Assembly (NCBI RefSeq): GCF_037076525.1
Contig: NZ_AP029018.1
Coordinates: 2,278,501-2,342,500 of the forward strand
Direction: 5' to 3'
Source of the DNA: Selenomonas sp. TAMA-11512
GTDB taxonomy: Bacteria; Bacillota; Negativicutes; Selenomonadales; Selenomonadaceae
DNA length: 64,000 nt
Shown here in pieces: positions 6,781-14,832 of this stretch (position 1 is its first letter; every line of letters starts with the position of its first letter). The notes beneath the pieces were generated by a model. It did not search any database, was not told the DNA's origin, and saw only the letters and a program-made list of their open reading frames with translations. Both the position numbers and the translations under genes were made by a program.

Positions 6781-6793
6781 TATGATATGTCAA
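6765..6793 (-). promoter_or_regulatory. Leftward early promoter (Cro side)
   Basis: On the minus strand TTGACA, 17 bases, TATCAT: a perfect -35 at consensus spacing. Located 26 bases upstream of the Cro-like start codon and overlapped by the palindromic operator. Confidence 0.8.
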
Positions 6794-6825
6794 CAATAAT
6801 TTTCGTAAAACACGAACTTTATTTC

Positions 6826-6854
6826 TTGATTTACATGATAACTTCATGTATCAT
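6826..6854 (+). promoter_or_regulatory. Rightward maintenance promoter for the CI-like gene
   Basis: TTGATT, 17 bases, TATCAT. The spacer contains AACTTCATG, one arm of the same operator motif, so the promoter is probably autoregulated. It lies 22 bases before the CI-like ATG. Confidence 0.7.
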
Positions 6855-6875
6855 GTAATAAAAGGAGGTATCTCT

Positions 6876-7514
6876 ATGGATGTGCGTAGCTATACGGCGA
6901 ACAAAATAAAAGAATATCGCAAATTACAAAAGATGACACAAAAAGAATTAGGGGAAAAGATCGGCGTTAAACATAACACAGTTTCCGGGTACGAAAACGG
7001 AACAAACGAGCCTGAGCAGGATATCCTTTTCAAGATAGCCGCCGCATTAGACGTGAGTATAAACGATCTGTTTCCAGAAACACGATCTGATGTCACCACT
7101 ACACGCACTCAAAAAAAAGGCATCCGCATCCCCGTGCTTGGTTCTGTTGTTGCTGGCATTCCCCTCGAAGCCATAGAAGACATCATTGACTATGAGGAGA
7201 TTGACGAAGAACTTGCCCGCACAGGAGATTTCTTTGCACTGCAAGTCCGTGGTGATTCGATGGAACCTGTACTATATGAAAAGGATGTAGTCATTGTTCG
7301 TAAGCAAACAACAGCAGATACAGGAGATATTGCAATCGTACTTATTAATGGTAATGATGCAACTGTAAAGAAAGTCCGCCGCGAGCGTGGCGGAGTAATG
7401 TTGATTGGATATAACGCGGCTACTTATGAGCCGCACTTTTACACAGACGAGGAAATTGAGAGTCTTCCCGTGCAAATCCTCGGCAAAGTCATAGAGTTGC
7501 GAAGAAAATTATAA
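6876..7514 (+). CDS. CI-like phage repressor, S24 (LexA-type) self-cleaving
   Basis: A 212-residue repressor. Residues of about 5-65 form an XRE helix-turn-helix (MTQKELGEKIGVKHNTVSGYENG). Residues of about 90-210 form an S24 peptidase domain with an Ala-Gly cleavage motif (VVAGIP, near residue 92), the nucleophile in RGDSMEP (Ser128) and the general-base lysine in TVKK (around 165). This is the design of repressors inactivated by RecA-stimulated self-cleavage, so the prophage should be SOS-inducible if intact. AAAAGGAGGT precedes the ATG. Confidence 0.93.
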   Translation: MDVRSYTANKIKEYRKLQKMTQKELGEKIGVKHNTVSGYENGTNEPEQDILFKIAAALDVSINDLFPETRSDVTTTRTQKKGIRIPVLGSVVAGIPLEAIEDIIDYEEIDEELARTGDFFALQVRGDSMEPVLYEKDVVIVRKQTTADTGDIAIVLINGNDATVKKVRRERGGVMLIGYNAATYEPHFYTDEEIESLPVQILGKVIELRRKL

Positions 7515-7555
7515 GGCGTTGGTCTTTTGCATATAGTGTAGGGGGATCATCATCA

Positions 7556-9478
7556 ATGACAGAGAAATTGTTCTTCCTTTGCATAGCATTATTTGTGATC
7601 TTAATTTTAGTTATTCGATATTACAATAGGGCAATGGATCATATCGTCGACTCAAAGGAATACATGCAACGCACAAAAAATGCCGCCGACGCTTATTATA
7701 ACGAAAAAGTCGCTGAGACTAAGGAATACATGCAACGCACAAAAAATGCCGCCGACGCTTATTATAACGAAAAAGTCGTTGAGACTAAGGAATACATGCA
7801 ACGCACAAAAAATGCCGCCGACGCTTATTATAACGAAAAAGTCGTTGAGATTAATGAAAAGATGGCGGCTACCAGCGAAAAAGAACAAGCTGCTACAAGA
7901 AAAGAAACTTTTGTTAATAATTTCTTGTCTGCTAAAATAAATGATCTCCCTATTTTAGCAAAGGTTATCTCAGATTATGATGCCGCTCGAGAGAACTACA
8001 TATCTGAACTATTGGCTCAAAAGAGACCTCCTCCACTGAACGCAATTAAAGAACGAAGCCGCATTGCGAAAGAGAAAGAGTTTTATATACGATCCCTAAA
8101 AGCTACCGAATGGAAATTGATATATCTGCATCAATTGCTGTCATGGCTTCCAGAGCTATCTGAACCTGTTGGAAATGCTTCTGATAATTATGCAAAAATT
8201 TGTATTGCAGCGGAAACCTATAAAAAAGAACAAATTGATTTGGGTAACACTTATTACCATGAAAAGAAGCTTGCCGGAGACACATACTACAAAGAAAAGA
8301 AAACTGCTGCTGACCACTATTGTGAACGTATAAATGACGAAATAGTCACTGCACTACAAGCTAATGACGAAGAAATACGTGCCGCCAAACTATATAAAGA
8401 AAATATAGATAAAGAAGTTCTTCAAATAAAACGCAATGCCGAAAAGCTGTTAGGCGATGCTCAGCACAAGAAAGCATTAATTGAGGATCAGATAAAGGAA
8501 AAAGAAGCTTTCTCTGAACAATTTTTAGCTACGAAAATAAAAGAATTTCCAACCCTAGCACAGGTCATTGCTGATTATGACGCTGTACGCTATGGTCCAA
8601 TCATAGATTCTTTGGTTTATCGATCACCTTCCGCATATAAATCCGCTGAAATAGTGAAGGAGCTACGCGAGGAAAGACGTACTCTTATCGCGCAAAATAA
8701 AGCCTATGAATGGGAACTTGCATATATCCGACAGCTCCTTCCATGGCTTTCAGATCTCGAGGAAGAGCCTATAGAGCCGCAAAATACATACTACAACACG
8801 GAGTACAACAAGCAAGACGCTGCCGGATTTTGGCTCACGCCAGAGGAGTATAAGCAACTTTCTCCGATTGAAAGAAACCAGCGCGCATTAGATCGTTACA
8901 AAAAGCGTCATAAAACCAATGCCGAAATTGGTCGAGATTACGAACGATACATTGGTTACCTATATGAAGAGAAAGGCTATACGGTCACATACTACGGTAT
9001 TGAGCGAGGGTTGGAGGATTTTGGGCGAGATTTGATTTGCCAAAAAGATAACGAAACGTTAGTTATTCAATGCAAGTGCTGGTCAAACAAAAAGAAAAAA
9101 ATCATACGAGAAAAGCATATCAACCAACTGTATGGAACTTATATAGCATACAAAATAGCAAAAGCAACAGGGCTGAACCTAGAGGATGTCGGAGATATAT
9201 CCGAAGATCAGCTATATCGGCTTGGGCAAGTGAACTTAGACATCTTTGATACCAAAGCTGTATTTTGTTCTACGGTTCCATTCTCACCTGCGGCAGAGGC
9301 CTTTGCAAAACTATTAAATATTGACTGTCTAGTGAAGCCACTCGGCGAATACCCAATGATAAAATGTAATATCAACGGGAAAAACGGTGAGCGTATCTAC
9401 CACCTCCCCTTTGACCAGCAATACGATAAGTGCGTAATCACCCCATCAGAAGGTGAGTGTTATGCATTAATGCACTAG
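7556..9478 (+). CDS. Membrane-anchored coiled-coil protein with Mrr-like nuclease domain
   Basis: A 640-residue protein. Residues 5-22 form an N-terminal transmembrane anchor, then come long coiled-coil and helical regions. Residues of about 455-600 form a restriction-endonuclease-like domain. It carries GRDYERYIGYLYEEKGYTV (candidate Glu463), GLEDFGRDLI (Asp492) and VIQCKCW (Gln505 and Lys507), giving the E...D...QxK motif of Mrr-type nucleases. The central part holds two copies of a ~90-residue module, each with a DLP/EFP-x-LA-x-VI-x-DYDA start and an EWxLxYxxQLLxWL end. Residues of about 34-99 are a threefold 22-residue repeat. Placed directly after cI, a usual site for lysogen-expressed exclusion or defence genes. 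The stop codon is provided at the IS3 junction; without the insertion the frame would run 17 codons further. Family name not recognised. Confidence 0.75.
   Translation: MTEKLFFLCIALFVILILVIRYYNRAMDHIVDSKEYMQRTKNAADAYYNEKVAETKEYMQRTKNAADAYYNEKVVETKEYMQRTKNAADAYYNEKVVEINEKMAATSEKEQAATRKETFVNNFLSAKINDLPILAKVISDYDAARENYISELLAQKRPPPLNAIKERSRIAKEKEFYIRSLKATEWKLIYLHQLLSWLPELSEPVGNASDNYAKICIAAETYKKEQIDLGNTYYHEKKLAGDTYYKEKKTAADHYCERINDEIVTALQANDEEIRAAKLYKENIDKEVLQIKRNAEKLLGDAQHKKALIEDQIKEKEAFSEQFLATKIKEFPTLAQVIADYDAVRYGPIIDSLVYRSPSAYKSAEIVKELREERRTLIAQNKAYEWELAYIRQLLPWLSDLEEEPIEPQNTYYNTEYNKQDAAGFWLTPEEYKQLSPIERNQRALDRYKKRHKTNAEIGRDYERYIGYLYEEKGYTVTYYGIERGLEDFGRDLICQKDNETLVIQCKCWSNKKKKIIREKHINQLYGTYIAYKIAKATGLNLEDVGDISEDQLYRLGQVNLDIFDTKAVFCSTVPFSPAAEAFAKLLNIDCLVKPLGEYPMIKCNINGKNGERIYHLPFDQQYDKCVITPSEGECYALMH
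7655..7852. repeat. Three tandem 66-bp repeats within the nuclease gene
   Basis: Three almost identical 66-base units beginning at 7655, 7721 and 7787, each encoding 22 residues starting KEYMQRTKNAADAYYNEKV. The near identity at DNA level shows recent duplication. The unit is three heptads plus one residue and preserves the frame. Confidence 0.95.
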
Positions 9479-9594
9479 TCAACAAAAACTGGACACAAAA
9501 ACCTAAAAATTAGTCATTAGAATTGAGATACTGTACATATTCATCGAAGATGTGATACACAGAATATCCATGACCTCCATTCAAAGGACACGTA

Positions 9595-10464
9595 TCAAGG
9601 AGCCGCACCTTCGTGCTTTGGCGCGAACTGCTCCCGATACTGCTTCGGCGTAAGGTATCCAAGGGCATATGCAGGGCGCTCCTCGTTGAAGAAGCGGATG
9701 TAGTCGGATACCTGAGCGGGGACATTCTCCGGCGAAGTAATATGGAAATCTGTAAAGAGTTCGGCCTTGATCCAACCATTAATCGCCTCCATCGCGGCAT
9801 TGTCTGTCGGTGTGCCGGCTCTGGACATTGACCTGACAATGTTGTACATGGGCAGGAGTTCGTTGTAGCTCTTGGATGCGTAAACAGAGCCTTGATCGCT
9901 GTGCAGGATGAGCTTCTGATTCGGATACTGCTTCTTGAACGCAAGCACGTCCTGCAAGCCGTCGAGGTAGGTCATACGATCGCCGCGCTTGGATGAGAGC
10001 GCGTGGGCAATGAGCTCGTCATTCCACAAATCCATATATAGTGTGAGCTCGTAGTATGTGCGCTCCACATAAAAGGCGGTCATATCACTCACCACACATT
10101 CCATGGGGCCGGTGATGTTGATTCCTGCAAGCAACAAGTTCGGATAGGTTCTGGACGGATCGCCCTCCTTCTTGTAGCTGTAATGTTTGCAAAGGCTCTT
10201 GATCCCTGCGATCTTACAGCATTTATGGGCATAGGGATCGGAAAATACGATTCCTTTGTCCAATCGGATTTTGGCATTCAGCCAGCGGTAGCCATGGGAG
10301 GGAAAGCGCCCATGGTATTCCTGAAACAATCCGATGCTCTGCACAAGCCGTTTCTTCTGTTCGGGTGGATGTTCCACGCTCTTCTTCCAGTTGTAGAAGC
10401 TGCTGCGTGGGATTCCGGTCTTTGTACAGAGCAGCCGGATGGGGAACTGTCCGGAAAGCTCCAT
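9595..10464 (-). CDS. IS3-family transposase OrfB (DDE integrase domain)
   Basis: A 289-residue protein with an N-terminal HTH_21-like region (FHGRFPSHGYRW type) and a retroviral-integrase-type catalytic core. Catalytic residues are visible in VVSDMTAFYV (D), LHSDQGSVY (D) and NAAMEAINGW (E). The frame is intact. It begins two bases after the OrfA stop; IS3 elements usually make an OrfAB fusion by frameshifting, but a separate ATG is available here. Confidence 0.92.
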   Translation of the reverse strand: MELSGQFPIRLLCTKTGIPRSSFYNWKKSVEHPPEQKKRLVQSIGLFQEYHGRFPSHGYRWLNAKIRLDKGIVFSDPYAHKCCKIAGIKSLCKHYSYKKEGDPSRTYPNLLLAGINITGPMECVVSDMTAFYVERTYYELTLYMDLWNDELIAHALSSKRGDRMTYLDGLQDVLAFKKQYPNQKLILHSDQGSVYASKSYNELLPMYNIVRSMSRAGTPTDNAAMEAINGWIKAELFTDFHITSPENVPAQVSDYIRFFNEERPAYALGYLTPKQYREQFAPKHEGAAP

Positions 10465-10466
10465 GA

Positions 10467-10835
10467 CTACTTGGTATTCTTCCTGCCGATAGGAATGAAC
10501 GTCTTTTCCGCACCAACTCCTTCCACCAGATAACCTTTTTTTAAGCGTGCCTCTGTGATCCTTGCCATAACGAGGGCATCGATTAGTTCTTTTTTCGTCA
10601 TGGACTGGAGATCTTCCAGGCCGGTGGGAACTGGTATGGATTTGGTCTTGGCAAGACCCAAGCAGCTGCGCACCCCCCTTTTCGGCGGGAGCTGGTTGGC
10701 ATCCCGGTAGTGGCGCATGTAATCCCGTGCGGTCTGCTCGCTGATCCCGTATTCTTCTGCTGCTTCATATCTCGTGAGCTCGCCGTCGTAGATCCGACGG
10801 CCTATGTCCAAACGTTGCTCCTTGGTGTACTTCAC
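10467..10835 (-). CDS. IS3-family transposase OrfA (helix-turn-helix)
   Basis: A 122-residue protein with an N-terminal helix-turn-helix (KYTKEQRLDIGRRIYDG, then RYEAAEEYGISEQTARDYMRHY) that recognises the element ends, and a C-terminal leucine-rich helix (SMTKKELIDALVMARITEARLKKGYL). The GTG at 10835 is preferred because AGGAGGTTGCC lies directly before it; an ATG seven codons upstream lacks a site. Confidence 0.88.
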   Translation of the reverse strand: MKYTKEQRLDIGRRIYDGELTRYEAAEEYGISEQTARDYMRHYRDANQLPPKRGVRSCLGLAKTKSIPVPTGLEDLQSMTKKELIDALVMARITEARLKKGYLVEGVGAEKTFIPIGRKNTK

Positions 10836-10972
10836 GTGGCAACCTCCTGTCTGCATCGGGAGATAGGCTGTCCGCTGCCTGTCATCCTGTGTACAGGATA
10901 CTGCAAACAGTGTCCATTTTCTACCCCCTCTGTGTCCAGTTTTAGTTTACCACTTCAGAACAAATATCCTTA

Positions 10973-11884
10973 TTGAAGTATCGCAACTTGGTGGTTGTCG
11001 ATGAAGCCGCGGCAAAGAACGCCCTTCTAAGCAGCAACTACTATAATATCATCAACGGATACAGCAAATATTTCCCGATGCAGGATGACAAATACACCGG
11101 CGGCACTACGTTTGACGAAGTCACACAGCTCTGCTTGTTTGATGGTGAAATCAAGCAAGCTTTCTTCCGAGCGATATTAGCAGCCGAATCACATCTAAAA
11201 TCTATTTTTGCCTATCGCTTTGCTGAACGATTTCAAGACATCCCTTACCCCTACCTGAACACCTCCTGCTACGACGCAGGAAAAACCTTAGAGGCTGTGG
11301 CGACAATCCACAAACTTTCCGGCATCATAAACAGACATAAAAAAGAGCGCCGCTCCAGCATTTGCCATTATTTGGAAAAGTATAACCATGTTCCCATTTG
11401 GGTACTCGTAAATTATTTGGACTTCGGCGATCTTCGCCATATGCTCTTAAATTCTCAGACACAAATACAAAACAATGTAGCCAAAGACCTGCTCGGCTTT
11501 ATTACGCAACATATTCAAATGCCGGGCATCTTTCCGCCGGAAACAATGCTTGCTTTTCTTAAAAATGTAAACGAAGCACGCAATATATGCGCACACAACA
11601 ATCGTCTTATCGGATTTCGCTGCCATGCAGATGATAAATACTGGAAACCGCTGCACCAATTATATAACATTTCCCCTGACGACAGCCGTAGAGATATTTA
11701 TTCCATATATTTGGCTTTACAATGCTTCTTAAATAAAGCGGAATACAATATTTTGCATGATACATTACGCAAGAAAATGAATCACTTTAGCAATCACTTG
11801 CACTCCATAACGCTCAACGACATCTTGAAGGAGTTGGGCTTTCCCGGTGAATGGAATAGAAGTGAGCCAAGAATCATTCAGTGA
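10973..11884 (+). CDS. AbiD/AbiF-type abortive infection protein (HEPN), start displaced by IS
   Basis: A 303-residue Abi_2-family protein. Conserved points are SNYYNIINGYSKYF near the N-terminus, YLDFGDLRHML in the middle and NEARNICAHNNRL, in which R-x4-H is the HEPN ribonuclease motif. Such proteins block phage growth, presumably by RNA cleavage. The only start in frame is TTG at 10973 without a clear ribosome binding site. Codons upstream of it, right up to the IS3 boundary, still read TSEQISLLKYRNL, which matches the usual family N-terminus, so the original start seems to have been lost to the insertion. Expression is doubtful. Confidence 0.8.
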   Translation: MKYRNLVVVDEAAAKNALLSSNYYNIINGYSKYFPMQDDKYTGGTTFDEVTQLCLFDGEIKQAFFRAILAAESHLKSIFAYRFAERFQDIPYPYLNTSCYDAGKTLEAVATIHKLSGIINRHKKERRSSICHYLEKYNHVPIWVLVNYLDFGDLRHMLLNSQTQIQNNVAKDLLGFITQHIQMPGIFPPETMLAFLKNVNEARNICAHNNRLIGFRCHADDKYWKPLHQLYNISPDDSRRDIYSIYLALQCFLNKAEYNILHDTLRKKMNHFSNHLHSITLNDILKELGFPGEWNRSEPRIIQ

Positions 11885-12050
11885 TCGCAGAAAATGACGA
11901 CCTTTTATTTCATGATTTCTATGGGATCGTATAGGATGTATAAAAACACCATACTCCTCCCCTCCGTGGACTGTATAAAGGAGAATCCCACATGCCATAT
12001 TCCCCCGCTTATCTCGTATAGAAGCCTTTTGTAAAGGAAGCGCTCCCAAC

Positions 12051-12242
12051 ATGCGAAAATACAGATATTACAGTGCTTCGGACAATGGAAGAATTGTTAT
12101 ATCCTTCTCCGGACTCGATTATTTTACCGCTGAATCAGGAAATCGACCTCATATGGAAGATTATTCTAACTCCGGTATCTCAGCAACACTTCAAAATTAT
12201 ACGTATTTTCGTGTGGCTAAATCACACTTTTATGTATTGTAG
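12051..12242 (+). CDS. Doubtful small ORF before a terminator (63 aa)
   Basis: The stretch 11885-12394 has no recognisable gene. This 63-codon frame has an AAAGGAAG site ten bases before its ATG and ends 60 bases before a strong rho-independent terminator, which is the only support for it. Product is polar and aromatic-rich, and no family is recognised. An overlapping frame from 12073 to 12348 is no better and runs through the terminator. Confidence 0.25.
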   Translation: MRKYRYYSASDNGRIVISFSGLDYFTAESGNRPHMEDYSNSGISATLQNYTYFRVAKSHFYVL

Positions 12243-12303
12243 GTTATATGTTGTGCTCGAGAGCATGTTTGTTTTACGTCCATATCCTTGCCGCGACAAC
12301 GGC

Positions 12304-12347
12304 AGCCCTCCTGCTTGCGCCTTAACTCCGCAGCAGGAGGGCTTTTG
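12304..12347 (+). terminator. Rho-independent terminator
   Basis: Perfect 12-base stem AGCCCTCCTGCT / AGCAGGAGGGCT with a 16-base loop, followed by TTTT on the plus strand. It probably ends rightward transcription from the prophage immunity side (Abi gene or small ORF). Confidence 0.85.
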
Positions 12348-12394
12348 ATTCACTGTCCATATTTCCCGGAGTACAGTCCGTTTTGTAGGGTGTT

Positions 12395-12647
12395 GTGCGC
12401 ATTTACGAATACGAAATAGGAAACTTGACCGTCATGTATACACAACAATAATCGCTTGGATTCGACGTAACCTTGAAGGATGCAGCAATCCGCGTCTTCA
12501 CGGAAAGCCTCTTACCGCAAATCGGAGCGGACAATGACGTTACCGCATCGGCAACTACCGTCTGATAGCTGATATACAGGACATACCGTTATTATTTTGA
12601 TTCTGGCCGTCGGTCATCGCCGAGATATCTATGACCGGCCTTCCTGA
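12395..12647 (+). pseudogene. Broken RelE/ParE-superfamily toxin gene
   Basis: Joined frames read KLDRHVYTTIIAWIRRNLEG, NPRLHGKPLTANRSGQ, stop, RYRIGNYRLIADIQD, then in another frame VIILILAVGHRRDIYDR. This is the RelE pattern: LDRHV start helix, NPRxxGKxL, WRYRIGxYRxI, AVGHRRDIY. Lesions are TGA in place of the conserved Trp codon (12535-12537) and a one-base deletion near 12587, plus a probable frame change near 12420. The toxin residues are still easy to read, so decay is recent. No intact antitoxin gene is visible beside it. Confidence 0.75.
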
Positions 12648-12712
12648 TCATGCAAGTCTTTCATTGCTGTTCCATCAATTCCGTATCCGTCGCAGCGAAT
12701 CCCCTTTATCCC

Positions 12713-13621
12713 TTATGCATCCGTCGCCTCGTCAAACGAAATGGACGCATCCTCGCGATCATGCGCTCTTCGCAGCAGATCGATGACCTTCTTCATCTGC
12801 GCGGAGACATACTTGTTGCGATGATAGACGATTCGAAATGTCCTTCGAAAGGAAAGCTCCGGCACCTTCAGCTCCCGCAGTCTCTTACTCTGTATCTCAT
12901 CCTGTACGACGCGCCGGGACAGCACGGTATATCCCATACCCGCCATAACGGCTTTCTTGATGCTTTCCGAGTTGTTGTATATGCCGCCGTACTGAAAGGA
13001 AATGCCATTTTCCTGCATGACTTCATCAAACAGCAGCCGGCTGCCGCTGCCCTCTTCCCGTACAAAGAACACCTTGTCCGCGAGCTCGTCCTTGCCGCGA
13101 ACCGCCTCTCCTTTCCCGTTGTCGAGCAGCACCATCTCATCGCCGGCAAACGGTATTTCGATGAGATACTCCGAATGCACGGCCCCCTCGACGAGGATAA
13201 GATCCAGCTCATCGACAAGCAGCATCCGTTCCAGCTCTTTCGTATTGGCGATGCGGCTGAACACTTTTTGTCCCGGGTTCTCCTTCTGAAATCGCTGCAA
13301 TATGGGGATGAAGACGCTCTCTCCGATGCTGAGCGTCGCCCCGATGCGCAGCGGATTCAGAAGCGCGTAACCGCGAAGGGATGACACGGTCTGCTTTTCC
13401 AGCCGTACGATATGGCGCGCATAGTGCATCAGTTCCTGCCCCGCCGCCGTTATGTAGAGCCTTTTCCCAAGTCTTTCAAACAGCAGCGTACCGTAGTATT
13501 CTTCCATCTCGCGTATCGCCTGACTGACGGACGGCTGCGTCATGCGTAGCGTCTTTGCCGCGCTCGTCATGCCGCCGGTATCGCATACCTCGAGGAATAT
13601 ATGAAAGTGGCGCAGTGTCAT
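12713..13621 (-). CDS. LysR-family transcriptional regulator
   Basis: A 302-residue LysR-type regulator. Residues 1-60 form the winged helix (FLEVCDTGGMTSAAKTLRMTQPSVSQAIREME, LFERLGKRLYITAAG), and residues 90-290 form the co-inducer-binding domain. It resembles the CysB-like/YeiE branch that often sits with sulfite or sulfate exporters. It lies 72 bases downstream of the YeiH-type transporter, on the same strand, and probably controls it. Start at 13621 has GGGAG eight bases upstream; an ATG six codons earlier is less likely. Confidence 0.9.
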   Translation of the reverse strand: MTLRHFHIFLEVCDTGGMTSAAKTLRMTQPSVSQAIREMEEYYGTLLFERLGKRLYITAAGQELMHYARHIVRLEKQTVSSLRGYALLNPLRIGATLSIGESVFIPILQRFQKENPGQKVFSRIANTKELERMLLVDELDLILVEGAVHSEYLIEIPFAGDEMVLLDNGKGEAVRGKDELADKVFFVREEGSGSRLLFDEVMQENGISFQYGGIYNNSESIKKAVMAGMGYTVLSRRVVQDEIQSKRLRELKVPELSFRRTFRIVYHRNKYVSAQMKKVIDLLRRAHDREDASISFDEATDA

Positions 13622-13651
13622 GCTGTGATCTCCCGACATTCACATTTACGG

Positions 13652-13688
13652 ACTTCATCTTATCAGCGTTTCCTGCATTTTATCCGCT
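13652..13688. repeat. Pair of imperfect 22-base repeats between transporter and LysR genes
   Basis: GACTTCATCTTATCAGCGTT and, directly after, GCATTTTATCCGCTATTCCTC are imperfect copies of one motif. The first copy also matches, at about 22 of 24 bases, the right end of the MITE-like element at 49867-50136. Either a remnant of that element or a regulator site. Confidence 0.35.
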
Positions 13689-13693
13689 ATTCC

Positions 13694-14725
13694 TCAGGCG
13701 AAGAATGCATCCACAACAAACCATGCAAGCAGCAGCATGACGGCGGAGCAGGCGGCGGCGGCAAGCAGAGGTCTCGCCCCCTGTTTTACAATGACGCCGA
13801 AATTGACATTGATCCCGAGAGCCGCCATCGCCATGCCGAGAAGGATATAGGCAAGGCTTACAAGAGCGCCGAGCACATCCGACGGAAAATTAAGATACGA
13901 CCCGACGGCGCTCGCGAGGATGAATCCGCCCATGAAATACGGAATCGGCACGGAGAGCTTTCCGTCCTCCGACGCATCGCTCCTATTCCTTCGCATCTCG
14001 ATAAAGCCGACGATAAGGGCAACAGGAGCCAGCAGCAGCACCCTCGACAGCTTCGCGATGATGGCGGCGTCCGTACCCACCTGCCCCGCGCTTCCGCCCG
14101 CCGCAACGGCATGCGCAATCTCATGCAGACTCAAGCCCGCCATCGTCCCGAACTGCGCGTCGGTAAAGCCCAAAAACGGAATGAGCCCCACCTCGATCAG
14201 CGTAAATACCGTACCCAGGATGGCGACGATGGCGACCGCCAGCACAGACTGATCCGCCTTTGCCTTCAGCGGCGCCGATACAGCCATAACGGCTGCCGCA
14301 CCGCATATACTGCAGCCGCAGGCGGTGAGCATGGCAAGCGTGTGATCCACCTTCAGGAGCCTCGCCGTCACATAGTTCAGAAGCAGCATGGAAGTGACCA
14401 TGCATACGGCCGCCTCCAGCCCCTTCAGTCCCTCGGTCAAAAGGATGGCAAGATTCAGCTTGAACCCCAGCAGTATGATGCCCGCACGCAGGAACCGATT
14501 CGCTATGAATCCCGTACCGCTGCCGCGCGCGGCGATCGTAACGGATCGCATAAGCTGCACCGCCATGCCGAGCAGGAGCGCCAGGACGAGATGTCCGACA
14601 AGCGAAAGCCCCGGCAGCAGCGCAAGCTCCCTGCCGAGGATAGAGCAGATAAATGTGATGATAAACGCGGGAAAAAAGGCGTGGAATCTCCTTAAGATAT
14701 TTCCGCCTGTCGTTTCTTGCTGCAT
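13694..14725 (-). CDS. YeiH-family putative sulfate/sulfite exporter
   Basis: A 343-residue integral membrane protein of the conserved YeiH family (putative sulfate exporters), with about ten hydrophobic segments. Family hallmarks are FLRAGIILLGFKL near residue 80, the small-residue segment TACGCSICGAAAVMA and GLSLHEIAHAVAAGG in the C-terminal half. Probably exports sulfite or a related anion in the cytoplasmic membrane; substrate is inferred from family naming only. It is followed by its likely LysR regulator and preceded by a clear promoter. Confidence 0.88.
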   Translation of the reverse strand: MQQETTGGNILRRFHAFFPAFIITFICSILGRELALLPGLSLVGHLVLALLLGMAVQLMRSVTIAARGSGTGFIANRFLRAGIILLGFKLNLAILLTEGLKGLEAAVCMVTSMLLLNYVTARLLKVDHTLAMLTACGCSICGAAAVMAVSAPLKAKADQSVLAVAIVAILGTVFTLIEVGLIPFLGFTDAQFGTMAGLSLHEIAHAVAAGGSAGQVGTDAAIIAKLSRVLLLAPVALIVGFIEMRRNRSDASEDGKLSVPIPYFMGGFILASAVGSYLNFPSDVLGALVSLAYILLGMAMAALGINVNFGVIVKQGARPLLAAAACSAVMLLLAWFVVDAFFA

Positions 14726-14764
14726 GATACACTCTCCCTTTTCGAAGGATTTTCAGATAGAAAG

Positions 14765-14793
14765 AGTATATCACACGACATTTTATACGTAAA
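14765..14793 (-). promoter_or_regulatory. Promoter of the transporter-LysR operon
   Basis: Minus strand TTTACG, 17 bases, TATACT, 40 bases before the transporter start. Just upstream is an AT-rich interrupted palindrome (ATAATATAATACTAT), a plausible LysR-type binding site. Confidence 0.65.
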
Positions 14794-14832
14794 ATAGTAT
14801 TATATTATCATATGGATAGGCTTTTGCTTATA

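Larger units (their letters stand above)
9477..10950. mobile_element. IS3-family insertion sequence
   Basis: A 1474-base element with 20-base terminal inverted repeats: GTCAACAAAAACTGGACACA at 9478-9497 and its counterpart GTAAACTAAAACTGGACACA (minus strand, 10950-10931), 18 of 20 identical. CACT occurs at 9473-9476 and 10951-10954 as a target duplication. It carries orfA and orfB on the minus strand, both intact. Insertion lies between the end of the nuclease gene and the start of the Abi gene. Confidence 0.9.

Noticed and set aside
7655-7852. Three regular repeats considered as CRISPR or integration sites
   Set aside because: They are tandem, in frame and code for a coiled-coil repeat.
9510-9944. 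144-codon minus-strand frame at the left of the IS3 element
   Set aside because: Alternative frame of the orfB region; Arg/Ser-rich with no transposase motif.
13601-14695. 364-codon plus-strand frame opposite the YeiH transporter
   Set aside because: Polar, R/H/Q-rich complement of a hydrophobic membrane protein gene; typical antisense artefact.
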